From Thalassolituus sp006212115 (lineage in GTDB: Bacteria > Pseudomonadota > Gammaproteobacteria > Pseudomonadales > Oceanobacteraceae): a stretch of 64,000 nucleotides of DNA. The stretch lies in NCBI RefSeq assembly GCF_040372045.1, contig NZ_BAABWH010000001.1; one strand, 5' to 3'. Below, piece by piece: positions 1 to 8,245 of the stretch. The notes below the pieces were generated by a model that saw nothing but the letters and a program-made list of their open reading frames with translations, ran no database searches and was not told the DNA's origin. Position 1 is the stretch's first letter, and every line of letters begins with the position of its first letter. The translations under genes and the position numbers were made by a program.

Positions 1-211
1 GACCATACTGGTCGTACGCGGCACGCTTCTGTTGATCGCCCAGAATTTCGTAGGCTTCAGTGGCTTCTTTAAACTTTGCGTCGGCGTCTTTGTCATCCGG
101 GTTACGGTCCGGATGGTACTTCATCGCCAGCTTACGATAAGCCTTCTTCAGCTCCTTCGCGTCGACATCCCGGCTGACACCGAGAATTTCGTAATAATCC
201 CGCTTGGACAT
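1..211 (-). CDS. dnaJ: DnaJ co-chaperone, N-terminal part (gene runs off the left edge)
   Basis: Reading leftward from an ATG at 211, the first 70 residues form a classical J domain: MSKRDYYEILGV start, a helix II rich in Lys/Arg, and the invariant HPD tripeptide in KYHPDRNPD. The J domain stimulates DnaK ATPase and delivers unfolded clients. The Gly/Phe, zinc and C-terminal domains lie outside the window. It sits 245 bp downstream of dnaK on the same strand, the usual grpE-dnaK-dnaJ order, so it is probably part of the heat-shock operon. Confidence 0.95.
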   Translation of the reverse strand, partial: MSKRDYYEILGVSRDVDAKELKKAYRKLAMKYHPDRNPDDKDADAKFKEATEAYEILGDQQKRAAYDQYG

Positions 212-330
212 GATTCACCTGTAATTCCAATCTCTTCGCAGCTCCGCTACGAAGTAAAACGCGGCAAACTGGTTGCCGCGTCCACTTAATACTAAGGTTT
301 CCGAAACACCAGAATAAACCTATGGTGCTT

Positions 331-452
331 CAGGACCGTCGGCGAGGCCGCTAGCGCAAGGCGGAAAAGAGTGAGGAAGCGCAGTGTATAAGTCATACAT
401 GAGCATTCCGAACTCTTTTCCAACACCGCGATAGCAACGCAGCCAGGTCTAT
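331..452. repeat. Long imperfect palindrome between dnaK and dnaJ
   Basis: A perfect 10-bp arm at 363-372 (GGAAAAGAGT) is answered by its exact complement at 412-421. Inside are weaker paired arms around the phrase GTGTATAAGTCATACATGAG. Outside, imperfect GC-rich arms extend the symmetry to about 331-452. It fills most of the dnaK-dnaJ spacer, so it would be transcribed as a large hairpin. From memory, similar phrases occur as scattered intergenic repeats in marine gammaproteobacteria. No second copy was noticed in this window. It may limit readthrough or stabilise upstream mRNA. Confidence 0.6.
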
Positions 453-456
453 AGCC

Positions 457-2373
457 TTATTTGTCTTTAACTTCTTCGAACTCAGCGTCTACCACATCGT
501 CGTCTTGAGCGCTGCCTTCCGCCTGCTCCGCACCACCGGCTGCTTCAGCCTGTGCTGCCTGCTCTGCGTACAGCTTCTGCGCCAGCGATGAAGATGCTTC
601 TGTCAGTGCATTGGTCTTGGCTTCGATGTTGTCTTTGTCGTCGCCTTTCAATGCTTCTTCCAGATCAGCGATGGCTGCTTCGATGGCAGATTTCTCTTCA
701 TCGGTCGCTTTGTCGCCGGCTTCTTCCAGTGTCTTACGAGTCGCGTGGATCAGGCCATCCGCTGTGTTGCGAACCTGAACCATTTCTTCGAACTTCTTAT
801 CCGCTTCTGCGTTGGCTTCTGCGTCAGATACCATCTGTTCGATTTCTTCGTCGCTCAGACCGGAGTTCGCTTTAATCACGATGGACTGTTCTTTGCCCGT
901 CGCCTTGTCTTTCGCACTTACGTTCAGGATACCGTTGGCATCGATGTCGAAGGTCACTTCAATCTGTGGCATACCACGTGCTGCTGGCGGAATGTCTGCC
1001 AGGTCGAAACGACCCAGGGACTTGTTCTGTGCCGCCTGCTTACGCTCACCCTGTACCACGTGAATGGTTACCGCGGTCTGGTTGTCTTCTGCGGTTGAGA
1101 AAACCTGCGACTTCTTAGTAGGAATCGTGGTGTTTTTCTCAATCACCGGCGTGGCTACGCCACCCATGGTTTCGATACCCAGGGTCAGTGGTGTTACGTC
1201 GAGCAGCAGTACGTCTTTCACGTCGCCAGACAGTACCGCACCCTGAATCGATGCACCTACTGCAACCGCTTCGTCTGGGTTAACGTCTTTGCGTGGCTCT
1301 TTACCGAAGAATTCAGCAACGCTCTTCTGAACCATTGGCATACGAGTCTGACCACCCACCAGAATCACTTCGTCGATTTCTGATGCGCTCAGGTCAGCAT
1401 CCGCCAGTGCAGTGCGGCATGGGTCCAGTGAACGCTTAACCAGTTCTTCTACCAGAGACTCCAGCTTAGCGCGGGTCACTTTGACGTTCAGGTGCTTAGG
1501 ACCAGACGCATCTGCAGTGATGTACGGCAGGTTAACGTCAGTCTGCTGGCTTGACGACAGCTCAACTTTCGCTTTTTCTGCGGCTTCTTTCAGACGCTGC
1601 AGGGCCAGCGGATCGTTGTGCAGGTCGATACCGCTTTCTTTCTTGAATTCGTCTGCCAGGTATTCGATCAGGCGCAGGTCAAAGTCTTCACCACCGAGGA
1701 AGGTGTCACCGTTGGTCGCCAGAACTTCAAACTGCTTCTCGCCGTCTACGTCCGCAACTTCGATGATAGAGATATCGAATGTACCACCACCGAGGTCGTA
1801 TACCGCGATAGTACGGTCACCCGCCTGCTTGTCGATACCGTATGCCAGTGCCGCTGCAGTTGGCTCGTTGATGATACGCTTAACTTCAAGGCCCGCGATC
1901 TTACCGGCGTCTTTGGTTGCCTGACGCTGAGAATCGTTGAAGTATGCTGGTACAGTGATCACCGCCTCAGTTACTGGCTCACCCAGGTAATCTTCTGCAG
2001 TTTTCTTCATTTTCTTCAGAACTTCTGCAGATACCTGTGGTGGCGCAAACTTTTCGCCTTTCACTTCAACCCACGCATCACCATTGCCTGCTTCGACGAT
2101 CTTGTAAGGCACCATTTTGATGTCTTTCTGTACGACTTCGTCTTTAAAGCGACGACCGATCAGTCGCTTAACCGCAAACAGAGTGTTCTGAGGGTTGGTT
2201 ACCGCCTGACGCTTTGCAGACTGACCGACCAGAGTTTCGTCATCGGTATAAGCGATGATAGATGGCGTTGTGCGATCGCCTTCAGCGTTCTCAATTACGC
2301 GCGCTTTCTCGCCGTCCATAATTGCGACACATGAGTTAGTGGTGCCGAGGTCGATACCAATAATTTTACCCAT
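457..2373 (-). CDS. dnaK: Chaperone DnaK (Hsp70)
   Basis: At 638 residues it matches the E. coli length. The ATPase domain opens with GIDLGTTNSCVAIMDG and carries the phosphate-2 motif YDLGGGTFDISI near residue 195 and the adenosine motif ILVGGQTRMP near 340. The substrate-binding domain follows the linker VLLLDVTPLTLGIE, and the lid ends in the EEVKDK tail that anchors co-chaperones. It refolds and disaggregates proteins in the cytoplasm with DnaJ and GrpE. The gene lies between grpE and dnaJ and has its own sigma-32-like promoter at 2448-2477. Confidence 0.99.
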   Translation of the reverse strand: MGKIIGIDLGTTNSCVAIMDGEKARVIENAEGDRTTPSIIAYTDDETLVGQSAKRQAVTNPQNTLFAVKRLIGRRFKDEVVQKDIKMVPYKIVEAGNGDAWVEVKGEKFAPPQVSAEVLKKMKKTAEDYLGEPVTEAVITVPAYFNDSQRQATKDAGKIAGLEVKRIINEPTAAALAYGIDKQAGDRTIAVYDLGGGTFDISIIEVADVDGEKQFEVLATNGDTFLGGEDFDLRLIEYLADEFKKESGIDLHNDPLALQRLKEAAEKAKVELSSSQQTDVNLPYITADASGPKHLNVKVTRAKLESLVEELVKRSLDPCRTALADADLSASEIDEVILVGGQTRMPMVQKSVAEFFGKEPRKDVNPDEAVAVGASIQGAVLSGDVKDVLLLDVTPLTLGIETMGGVATPVIEKNTTIPTKKSQVFSTAEDNQTAVTIHVVQGERKQAAQNKSLGRFDLADIPPAARGMPQIEVTFDIDANGILNVSAKDKATGKEQSIVIKANSGLSDEEIEQMVSDAEANAEADKKFEEMVQVRNTADGLIHATRKTLEEAGDKATDEEKSAIEAAIADLEEALKGDDKDNIEAKTNALTEASSSLAQKLYAEQAAQAEAAGGAEQAEGSAQDDDVVDAEFEEVKDK

Positions 2374-2447
2374 AATTGAATCTCCAATTTGCCGCCTTTG
2401 CGGCTCTCTTAAATCTTTGTAAAAACAGCTTTATCTGTCGTTGTTAG

Positions 2448-2477
2448 CTATATAAGGCCGGGTTTTCCCCTTTCAAG
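2448..2477 (-). promoter_or_regulatory. Putative sigma-32 heat-shock promoter of dnaK
   Basis: On the minus strand CTTGAAA (2477-2471) is followed after 13 bp by CCTTATATAG (2457-2448). This fits the sigma-32 pattern (CTTGAAA, 13-15 bp, CCCCATnT) with two deviations in the -10 C-run. It lies about 75 bp before the dnaK start, so dnaK could be heat-induced independently of grpE. Confidence 0.6.
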
Positions 2478-2497
2478 ACCTTATTCCATACTTTTTA

Positions 2498-3070
2498 TCA
2501 GGCATTCTCGTCGATCTGAGCAGCACCCTTGCTGACCATAACCATCGCCGGACGCAACAAACGACCGTTCAGGGTGTAACCCTTCTGCATAACCGCCATC
2601 ACCGTATTTGGCGCCAGCTCGGCGTTCTCGACCATGCTCATCGCCTGATGCAGTTCAGGATTGAAAGGTTCGCCCTCTGGATTAACCTGTTCGACTTTGA
2701 AGCGCTCGAGGGAGCTGATCAGTCCTGACAGAGTCATCTCCATACCTTCGCGGATTGCCTTGGTCGCTTCTTCCTCTGGTGCTGCAGCAAGTCCGCGCTC
2801 CAGGTTGTCGACGACTGTCAGCATTTCATTGGCAAATTTCTCAACCGCGAATTTGTGCGCCTTCTCAACGTCCTGTTCAGCACGACGGCGAACATTCTGC
2901 ATTTCAGCCTGCACACGCAGGACCTGATCTTTGGCTTCAGCCGCTTCAGCGCGAGCCGCTTCCAATTCAGCATCCGCAGGGGCTTCAGCTTCTACCGTTG
3001 CCTCTTCAATGGTTTCCTGTTCGGCGGTTTCTTCCAGAATTTCTTCCTGGGGTTTCTGTTCTTCAGACAT
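2498..3070 (-). CDS. grpE: Nucleotide exchange factor GrpE
   Basis: The 190-residue protein has an acidic Glu-rich N-terminus, a long coiled coil (about 35-85, including VLRVQAEMQNVRRRAEQDVE) and a C-terminal beta domain ending MVMVSKGA, all standard for GrpE. It releases ADP from DnaK to reset the chaperone cycle and acts as a thermosensor in the family. It is the first gene of the chaperone cluster, 124 bp before dnaK, and is preceded by a strong sigma-32-type promoter. Confidence 0.97.
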   Translation of the reverse strand: MSEEQKPQEEILEETAEQETIEEATVEAEAPADAELEAARAEAAEAKDQVLRVQAEMQNVRRRAEQDVEKAHKFAVEKFANEMLTVVDNLERGLAAAPEEEATKAIREGMEMTLSGLISSLERFKVEQVNPEGEPFNPELHQAMSMVENAELAPNTVMAVMQKGYTLNGRLLRPAMVMVSKGAAQIDENA

Positions 3071-3112
3071 CAGTCACCTCTGTCATCGGTGTTTGTTCAT
3101 ATCGCTGTCGGC

Positions 3113-3140
3113 TATATGGGGCCGGCTGTTAGCAGTTCAA
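3113..3140 (-). promoter_or_regulatory. Putative sigma-32 heat-shock promoter of grpE
   Basis: Minus strand: TTGAAC (3140-3135), a 13-bp spacer, then CCCCATATA (3121-3113). The -10 matches the sigma-32 consensus exactly and the -35 nearly so. It lies about 43 bp before the grpE start codon and diverges from recN. Confidence 0.75.
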
Positions 3141-3174
3141 CCCCTGTCCCACCTCCTCATTGATGGAAAATATC

Positions 3175-3201
3175 TTGACAGGCAACGATACTGTATATAA
3201 A
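3175..3201 (+). promoter_or_regulatory. Putative sigma-70 promoter of recN
   Basis: A consensus TTGACA lies at 3175-3180 and an AT-rich TATAAA at 3196-3201 (15-bp spacing; alternative -10 hexamers overlap). The -10 falls inside the first LexA box, the usual arrangement for SOS repression. Confidence 0.55.
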
Positions 3202-3221
3202 AACACTGTATATACATTCAG
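3191..3221 (+). promoter_or_regulatory. Two tandem LexA (SOS) boxes upstream of recN
   Basis: Box 1 at 3191-3206 is CTGT-N8-ACAC and box 2 at 3206-3221 is CTGT-N8-TCAG. Each has one mismatch to CTGT-N8-ACAG, and both have the typical alternating TA core. They share one base and sit 16 bp before the recN start. E. coli recN also has multiple LexA sites, so strong SOS control of recN is expected. Confidence 0.75.
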
Positions 3222-3236
3222 ACCAGAGGACGTCGT

Positions 3237-4913
3237 ATGTTGACCTCACTGTCGATTCATCAGTTTGCCCTGATCGAGCATATGGAGCTTGATTTCTCAA
3301 AGGGTATGACGGTTATCACCGGTGAAACCGGCGCGGGGAAGTCGATTCTGCTGGGCGCGCTGGGCCTGACACTCGGACAGCGTGCCGAAGCCGGAGCTGT
3401 GCGCCAAGGGCAGGACAAGGCCGACGTAGCGGCAACGTTTACAGTCAATGCACCGGCCCTCGACTGGTTAAAGCAGCACGACCTTCCCGCTGAGGACGAC
3501 AACGTCATATTAAGGCGTGTGATCTCCGCCGAGGGACGATCACGCGGCTACGTCAATGGTCGCCCAGTCTCTGCCTCCGACCTACGCGATCTGGGTCAAC
3601 ATCTTATCGGTATACATTCGCAGCACGCACATCAACGATTGTTGGAAAAAGAGGCTGCTCGCGAAATCCTCGATGCGTACGCTGGCCTCACACCACTGTC
3701 TACAGGCGTTCGCCAGGGTTTCTCAGCTTGGAAGAAAGAAGAAAAGCGCCTGCAGACTTTGCGTGAATCCAGCAGCGAACTCCTCGCTCAACGGCAACTG
3801 CTTGAGTATCAGGTGAGCGAGCTGCGTGAGCTTGATTTGAAGGAAGACGAACTCAACGAACTCGAGATGGAACAAAAGCGACTGTCGGGTGCAGAGAACA
3901 CATTACTCTGCGGGCAGTCAGCCATGATCGTCTGTAACGGCGGAGATTCAGGTGACGACGCCGCCAGCCAGATGATTCACCGGGCTCTGCAGGAAGTCGA
4001 TAACATTGATGATACTCACCCATTGCTCGACGAAGTGCGGGATATGTTGAATCAGGCGCAGATCCAGCTCGACGAAGCGGCCAGTTCTCTGCAACGTTAC
4101 CTCGATAATATTGATATGAATCCTCACCGGTTGCAGCAAGTCGATACCCGCCTCAGTGAACTGTACAGTATGGCGCGCAAACATCAGATCCGACCAGAGT
4201 CGCTGTACGCGCACTGGCAGGAACAAGAAGCGGCCCTGGCTGCAATGAGTCTGTCAGATGATGATCTTGAATCACTGGAAGCTGAGGTGGCTGAGCTCAA
4301 ATCACGGTGCATGAAAGACGCTCTGCAGTTGTCTGCGAAGCGCCAGAAAGCGGCCAACAAATTGAGTGAAGCCGTCAGTGCTCACTTCGATTCTTTGGGC
4401 CTCGGTAAAGCTATTTTTAAAACACGCTGCGATCAGTTAAGTGAGAAAGAGCTCAGCCCACACGGCCTGAACTTCGTCGGCTTTGAAGTTCAAACTAACC
4501 CTGGCATGCCTGCCGGTCCGCTGGCTAAAGTCGCATCCGGGGGTGAGCTGTCCCGAATCAGTCTTGCACTTCAGGTAGTCACAGCAGCCACCTCACATAC
4601 CCCATGCCTGATCTTCGATGAGGTCGATGTGGGAGTGGGTGGCGGCACTGCAGAGCGGGTTGGACGACTTATGCGAGAGCTCGGCGGAAAAGCGCAGATT
4701 ATGTGTGTGACCCATCAGCCTCAAGTTGCAGCACAGGCACACAACCATTTCCAAGTCAGTAAGGTCAGCGGTGATTCGGCGACTCACACTAATATTCGTA
4801 TTCTGAGTGATGTTCAGCGACAAGAAGAGTTGGCGCGCATGCTGGGTGGTGTTGAAATTACACAGCAAACGCTGGCCCATGCAGGAGAAATGCTAACGCT
4901 TGCGAAAAACTAA
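3237..4913 (+). CDS. recN: DNA repair protein RecN (SMC-like ATPase)
   Basis: The 558-residue protein has Walker A GETGAGKSILLGAL near residue 30, two long coiled-coil arms around a short central region, the ABC signature SGGELSRISLAL near 440 and Walker B LIFDEVDVGVGGG near 462. RecN binds DNA ends, bridges molecules and promotes RecA-dependent double-strand break repair. ATG 3237 follows the AGAGGA motif at 3225-3230. It diverges from grpE, faces fur tail to tail, and carries tandem LexA boxes. Confidence 0.97.
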   Translation: MLTSLSIHQFALIEHMELDFSKGMTVITGETGAGKSILLGALGLTLGQRAEAGAVRQGQDKADVAATFTVNAPALDWLKQHDLPAEDDNVILRRVISAEGRSRGYVNGRPVSASDLRDLGQHLIGIHSQHAHQRLLEKEAAREILDAYAGLTPLSTGVRQGFSAWKKEEKRLQTLRESSSELLAQRQLLEYQVSELRELDLKEDELNELEMEQKRLSGAENTLLCGQSAMIVCNGGDSGDDAASQMIHRALQEVDNIDDTHPLLDEVRDMLNQAQIQLDEAASSLQRYLDNIDMNPHRLQQVDTRLSELYSMARKHQIRPESLYAHWQEQEAALAAMSLSDDDLESLEAEVAELKSRCMKDALQLSAKRQKAANKLSEAVSAHFDSLGLGKAIFKTRCDQLSEKELSPHGLNFVGFEVQTNPGMPAGPLAKVASGGELSRISLALQVVTAATSHTPCLIFDEVDVGVGGGTAERVGRLMRELGGKAQIMCVTHQPQVAAQAHNHFQVSKVSGDSATHTNIRILSDVQRQEELARMLGGVEITQQTLAHAGEMLTLAKN

Positions 4914-4925
4914 CAGGTGAAAACG

Positions 4926-4951
4926 AAAAGAGCCGCAAAAGCGGCTCTTTT
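4926..4951. terminator. Bidirectional rho-independent terminator between recN and fur
   Basis: AAAAGAGCCGC, a 4-nt A loop, then GCGGCTCTTTT form an 11-bp perfect stem with A and T runs on both sides. It can end recN (plus) and fur (minus), which converge here. Confidence 0.88.
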
Positions 4952-4973
4952 CTGTGTAGCACTTGGCGCTGAA

Positions 4974-5381
4974 TTACGACTTCTTGCGAACGTAAAGCAC
5001 CAGGCTATGATCGACCAGTTCAACGCCATGTTGCTCAGCAATTTCATGCTGCAGGCGCTCAATCTGTTCGTTAGAGAACTCAATCACCGACCCGTCGTCG
5101 ACATCCACCATGTGATCGTGATGGTCACCACGCGCCAGCTCAAATACCGAATGCCCACCATCAAAGTTGTGGCGCTCAACCAAACCCGCAGTCTCAAACT
5201 GGGTCAGCACACGATATACCGTCGCCAGACCAATATCTTCACCAGAGTCAATCAGTGAGCGATAGACGTCTTCTGCACTCATATGGGCATCTGGGTTGCT
5301 CTCAAGAATGCTGAGAATTTTGACTCGTGGCAAGGTGACCTTAAGGCCAGCTTTGCGAAGTTCCATGTTCTGTTCTGACAC
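4974..5381 (-). CDS. fur: Ferric uptake regulator Fur
   Basis: The 135-residue protein has a winged helix (residues 10-80, with AEDVYRSL and IGLATVYRVLTQFE) followed by the metal-binding dimerisation domain with GGHSVFELARGDHHDHM and the C-terminal LVDHSLVLYVRKK. The usual CxxC zinc pair after HHDHM is absent (VDVDDG instead) and the protein has no cysteine. P. aeruginosa Fur also lacks this pair. It represses iron-uptake genes when iron is plentiful. The three TonB receptors and the TonB operon in this window are likely targets. It diverges from bamE. Confidence 0.95.
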   Translation of the reverse strand: MSEQNMELRKAGLKVTLPRVKILSILESNPDAHMSAEDVYRSLIDSGEDIGLATVYRVLTQFETAGLVERHNFDGGHSVFELARGDHHDHMVDVDDGSVIEFSNEQIERLQHEIAEQHGVELVDHSLVLYVRKKS

Positions 5382-5466
5382 GGTATTCCTCTATCATTTC
5401 ACAGTGGACCGGGTGTTCAGGTATCATCTCGGCAACTTTAAACAGTGCCTGGACATTATCCTGACT

Positions 5467-5865
5467 ATGCGAGCTCTAATTCTGACCGGTTTACTGGGTT
5501 TTGCAACCCTTTCTGGCTGCACATTCCCCGGCGTGTACAAACTCAATGTGCAACAAGGCAACATTGTGACCCAGGACATGCTTGACCAGCTTGAAGCCGG
5601 TATGACTGAACGTCAGGTCGTTTATTTGATGGGCAATCCCGTTGCGCGCAATCCCTTCTCCGAGCAACGCTGGAACTACCTCTACACTCTGGAAACCCGC
5701 GATAAAGTGACCAAGCGCTATCAGGTAACGCTTCACTTCGACGACAGCCAGTTGTTCAGCCATTACACGGGTGAGCTACCCGCTGAAGAATTCAGTGAAG
5801 AAAACCAGACCAGCGACGTTCCGGCTGAAGAACGCGCATCGGCTATTCCCAGCCTGGAAGAGTAA
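5467..5865 (+). CDS. bamE: Outer membrane assembly lipoprotein BamE (SmpA)
   Basis: The 132-residue lipoprotein starts MRALILTGLLGFATLSGC, a short signal peptide with lipobox LSGC, so the mature chain begins at Cys18. The BamE fold follows: VQQGNIVTQDMLDQLEAGM, then ERQVVYLMGNPV and the WNYLYTLE strand. BamE helps the BAM complex insert beta-barrel proteins. The frame is open upstream to 5296, but only the 5467 start gives a signal peptide. The acidic tail is variable in the family. The fur/bamE divergent pair is conserved in pseudomonads. Confidence 0.93.
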   Translation: MRALILTGLLGFATLSGCTFPGVYKLNVQQGNIVTQDMLDQLEAGMTERQVVYLMGNPVARNPFSEQRWNYLYTLETRDKVTKRYQVTLHFDDSQLFSHYTGELPAEEFSEENQTSDVPAEERASAIPSLEE

Positions 5866-5905
5866 TCTTCAAAGTCGCTGCAGACCATAAGTGCACCAGC
5901 GATGT

Positions 5906-6208
5906 TCAGTCGCTGGCGCCTTTTTCCTTCGCCGCGCGGTTTGCACGGGCCTGCTTAGGATCGATCAGGAGCGGTCGATAGATTTCGATCCGATCACCCT
6001 CTCTCAGAATTTCTTTATCTGGGGCTCTGACAGCTTTAGAAAAAATGCCGTACTTCGCCTTGCTGAGGTCGAGATCCGGAAACTCATTAGTGATGCCCGA
6101 CAAACGAACAGCCTCAGACAGAGTGGTACCGTCTGGTACATCAACCGCCACAATAAGCTGCTTTTCCGGTAGCGCGTAGGCGACCTCAACCCTGATCGTA
6201 TTACTCAT
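5906..6208 (-). CDS. rnfH: RnfH family ubiquitin-like protein (UPF0125)
   Basis: About 100 residues from MSNTIRVEVAYALPEKQ. The family features are VEVAYALP at the start, a central GIFSKAV and the near-terminal LREGDRIEIYRPLLIDPK, giving a beta-grasp fold. The cellular role is poorly defined. The gene overlaps the end of ratA by 8 bp, the conserved ratA-rnfH pair. The start at 6208 is chosen because the extra upstream residues are not family-like. Confidence 0.9.
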   Translation of the reverse strand: MSNTIRVEVAYALPEKQLIVAVDVPDGTTLSEAVRLSGITNEFPDLDLSKAKYGIFSKAVRAPDKEILREGDRIEIYRPLLIDPKQARANRAAKEKGASD

Positions 6209-6632
6209 AGATTTCACCTGCCCGCTTAACAAATGAATCCACCATCATTCCCGCCACCTGCTTGAACAAGGCACCCATGGCCGCGCCAGCAATCTTGCTC
6301 GCCATTTCGAATTCCAACTCAAGTGTCACCTTGCAGGCTTCATCGGAAAGAGCCTGAAAGTGCCAAGTACCTGTAAATTTGCTGAACGGACCCTCGACGA
6401 GGGTAATAGTCATCTTTTCCGGGCGCTGTAATACATTGCGTGTGGTAAAACTCTGCTCAAACCCAGCTTTCGCAAGGGTTAAGCGAGCTTCCAGCGTGGT
6501 GTCGGATTCTTCGATCACATGGGTTGCTTCGCAACCCTGCAGGAATTCAGGGTATCGACGTACGTCGTTTACTAAGTCGAACATTCGTTCGGCGCTGTGC
6601 ATAACCAGCGCACTACGGGAAATACGGGTCAT
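6201..6632 (-). CDS. ratA: RatA-type START/polyketide-cyclase domain protein
   Basis: The 143-residue protein matches the coenzyme Q-binding/RatA family: ISRSALVMHSAERMFDLVNDV, YPEFLQGCEATHV, then VEGPFSKFTGTWHF and a long C-terminal helix. In E. coli RatA has been reported to affect 70S assembly. Related proteins bind ubiquinone (Coq10). The start at 6632 aligns with the family core; an in-frame ATG at 6641 would add three residues. It is translationally coupled to rnfH. Confidence 0.88.
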   Translation of the reverse strand: MTRISRSALVMHSAERMFDLVNDVRRYPEFLQGCEATHVIEESDTTLEARLTLAKAGFEQSFTTRNVLQRPEKMTITLVEGPFSKFTGTWHFQALSDEACKVTLELEFEMASKIAGAAMGALFKQVAGMMVDSFVKRAGEIYE

Positions 6633-6665
6633 CTGATCCAACCAGTTGTCAAACCTACCGGCCTG

Positions 6666-8141
6666 TCAGATCAGGCCGTTGTATATGACGAATAATACCG
6701 CGAGTGGCGCCACAAAACGAATCATAAACCGCCACAGGCTGAGCATGCGCTCGCTTTTCATCCGGGCTTCATCAGCAATCGCGCGCCGCGTCATAAACCA
6801 TCCAACAAACAGTGATATCAGAACACCGCCCAGCGGTAACAGAATATTCGTTGTCAGAAAGTCCAGCACGTCAAAGAAGGTTTTGCCTTTTACTTCGTAC
6901 GTCAGGCCGCCGGTCGTGCCCAGTGTTGATCTCAGCACTTCAACATCGGCGTACAGGCGCAGATCCTCGAAGGCAACCTCGCCCTCCTGATCAATACCCG
7001 TTACCGTCACGAAATACTGGTGGTTCTCCCAGTGATTGAAGGACATCACTGTGCCAAGGCCGAGGACCCAGGCCAAAGCGCATACAGTTATAGTCGCTCG
7101 CACCCGGCTGAATCCCTTTTCAACAGCCCATGCAACGGCTGGTTCGGCCAGTGAAATTGCCGAACTCCACGCAGCGATCGCCACCAGCACAAAGAACGCA
7201 GTACCTATAATGATGCCTCCGGGTAACTGACCAAAGGCGATCGGTAGCGTCTGGAACATCAATCCCGGACCCGCGCCCGGCTCCAGTCCATTGGAGAACA
7301 CAATCGGGAAGATCACTAAACCTGCTACCAGCGCAACCAGAGTATCCAGCGCGCCCACTGTCAGAATCGTTTTACCCAGACGCGAGTTCGCAGGCATGTA
7401 GGCGCCATACGCCATGATGGCGCCCATCCCCAATGACAGAGTGAAAAAGGAGTGACCAAGCGCGGTAATGATGGCTTCTTCAGAGAGCTTTTCCGGTTCA
7501 AACCTGAACAGAAAATCCCAACCCTGAGCAAAACCGGGCGTAGTCAGGCTGTACCCCAATAACACCAACAACATAACGAAAAGAAGCGGCATCAACATAC
7601 GCAGTGAGGTCTCGAGGCCTCGATGTACTCCGCGGGAGATAACAAAACCAACCAGAAACAGAAATAAGGTGTGATAGGCAATCAAGGTAGCCGGATCACC
7701 CAGCAGGCCGCCAAACACCGCACCGGCATCATCCGCCGAGATACTAACGAAAGTTCCCGTCACCATCTCTTGTGAGTAGTACAGAGTCCAACCAGCGATC
7801 ACGCTGTAAAAAGACAGAATAAAGAATCCGGCGACCGCGCCCATCCAGCCAATCCCCGAGAAGAAGGCAGGGGCTTTGTACTTCTCAGTGAGACGGTGCA
7901 TGGTATTGATAGGGCTCATCCGAGCCTTACGACCCAACAGCACCTCGGCCATCATGACCGGAATGCCCACAGATAAAATACACAGCAGGTAGACCAGCAC
8001 AAACGCACCGCCACCGTATTCACCCGTGATATAGGGAAACTTCCAGATATTACCTAAACCGACAGCAGACCCCACCGCCGCGAGAATAAAAGTCCAACGA
8101 CTCGCCCAGATACCGTGCATGCCACGTTTGTCCGACGCCAT
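6666..8141 (-). CDS. Sodium-dependent transporter, SNF (LeuT-like) family
   Basis: The 491-residue multi-pass protein has the SNF TM1 signature: WTFILAAVGSAVGLGNIWKF, followed by PYITGEYGGGAF. It has about 11-12 hydrophobic segments and the unwound TM6 region LSLGMGAIMAYGAYM. These transporters use the Na+ gradient to import amino acids or similar solutes; the substrate cannot be read from sequence. An AAGGAAAAGAG ribosome site precedes ATG 8141. It stands alone between ratA and smpB, a position where other gammaproteobacteria often have none. Confidence 0.92.
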   Translation of the reverse strand: MASDKRGMHGIWASRWTFILAAVGSAVGLGNIWKFPYITGEYGGGAFVLVYLLCILSVGIPVMMAEVLLGRKARMSPINTMHRLTEKYKAPAFFSGIGWMGAVAGFFILSFYSVIAGWTLYYSQEMVTGTFVSISADDAGAVFGGLLGDPATLIAYHTLFLFLVGFVISRGVHRGLETSLRMLMPLLFVMLLVLLGYSLTTPGFAQGWDFLFRFEPEKLSEEAIITALGHSFFTLSLGMGAIMAYGAYMPANSRLGKTILTVGALDTLVALVAGLVIFPIVFSNGLEPGAGPGLMFQTLPIAFGQLPGGIIIGTAFFVLVAIAAWSSAISLAEPAVAWAVEKGFSRVRATITVCALAWVLGLGTVMSFNHWENHQYFVTVTGIDQEGEVAFEDLRLYADVEVLRSTLGTTGGLTYEVKGKTFFDVLDFLTTNILLPLGGVLISLFVGWFMTRRAIADEARMKSERMLSLWRFMIRFVAPLAVLFVIYNGLI

Positions 8142-8245
8142 ACTCTTTTCCTTATTCTTTGACGTTGGCCATTGTCGGGCATTTACCGCCTTGCCTCAAG
8201 CGACCCCCTCTGCCCTTCGGCCTGAGTGTCAGTTATACTCAGCGG

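Noticed and set aside
1618..2334. Plus-strand open frame opposite dnaK
   Set aside because: Classic antisense shadow of dnaK with no supporting signals.
5296..5466. Upstream extension of bamE
   Set aside because: It would place 57 residues before the lipoprotein signal and overlap fur; the lipobox requires the start at 5467.
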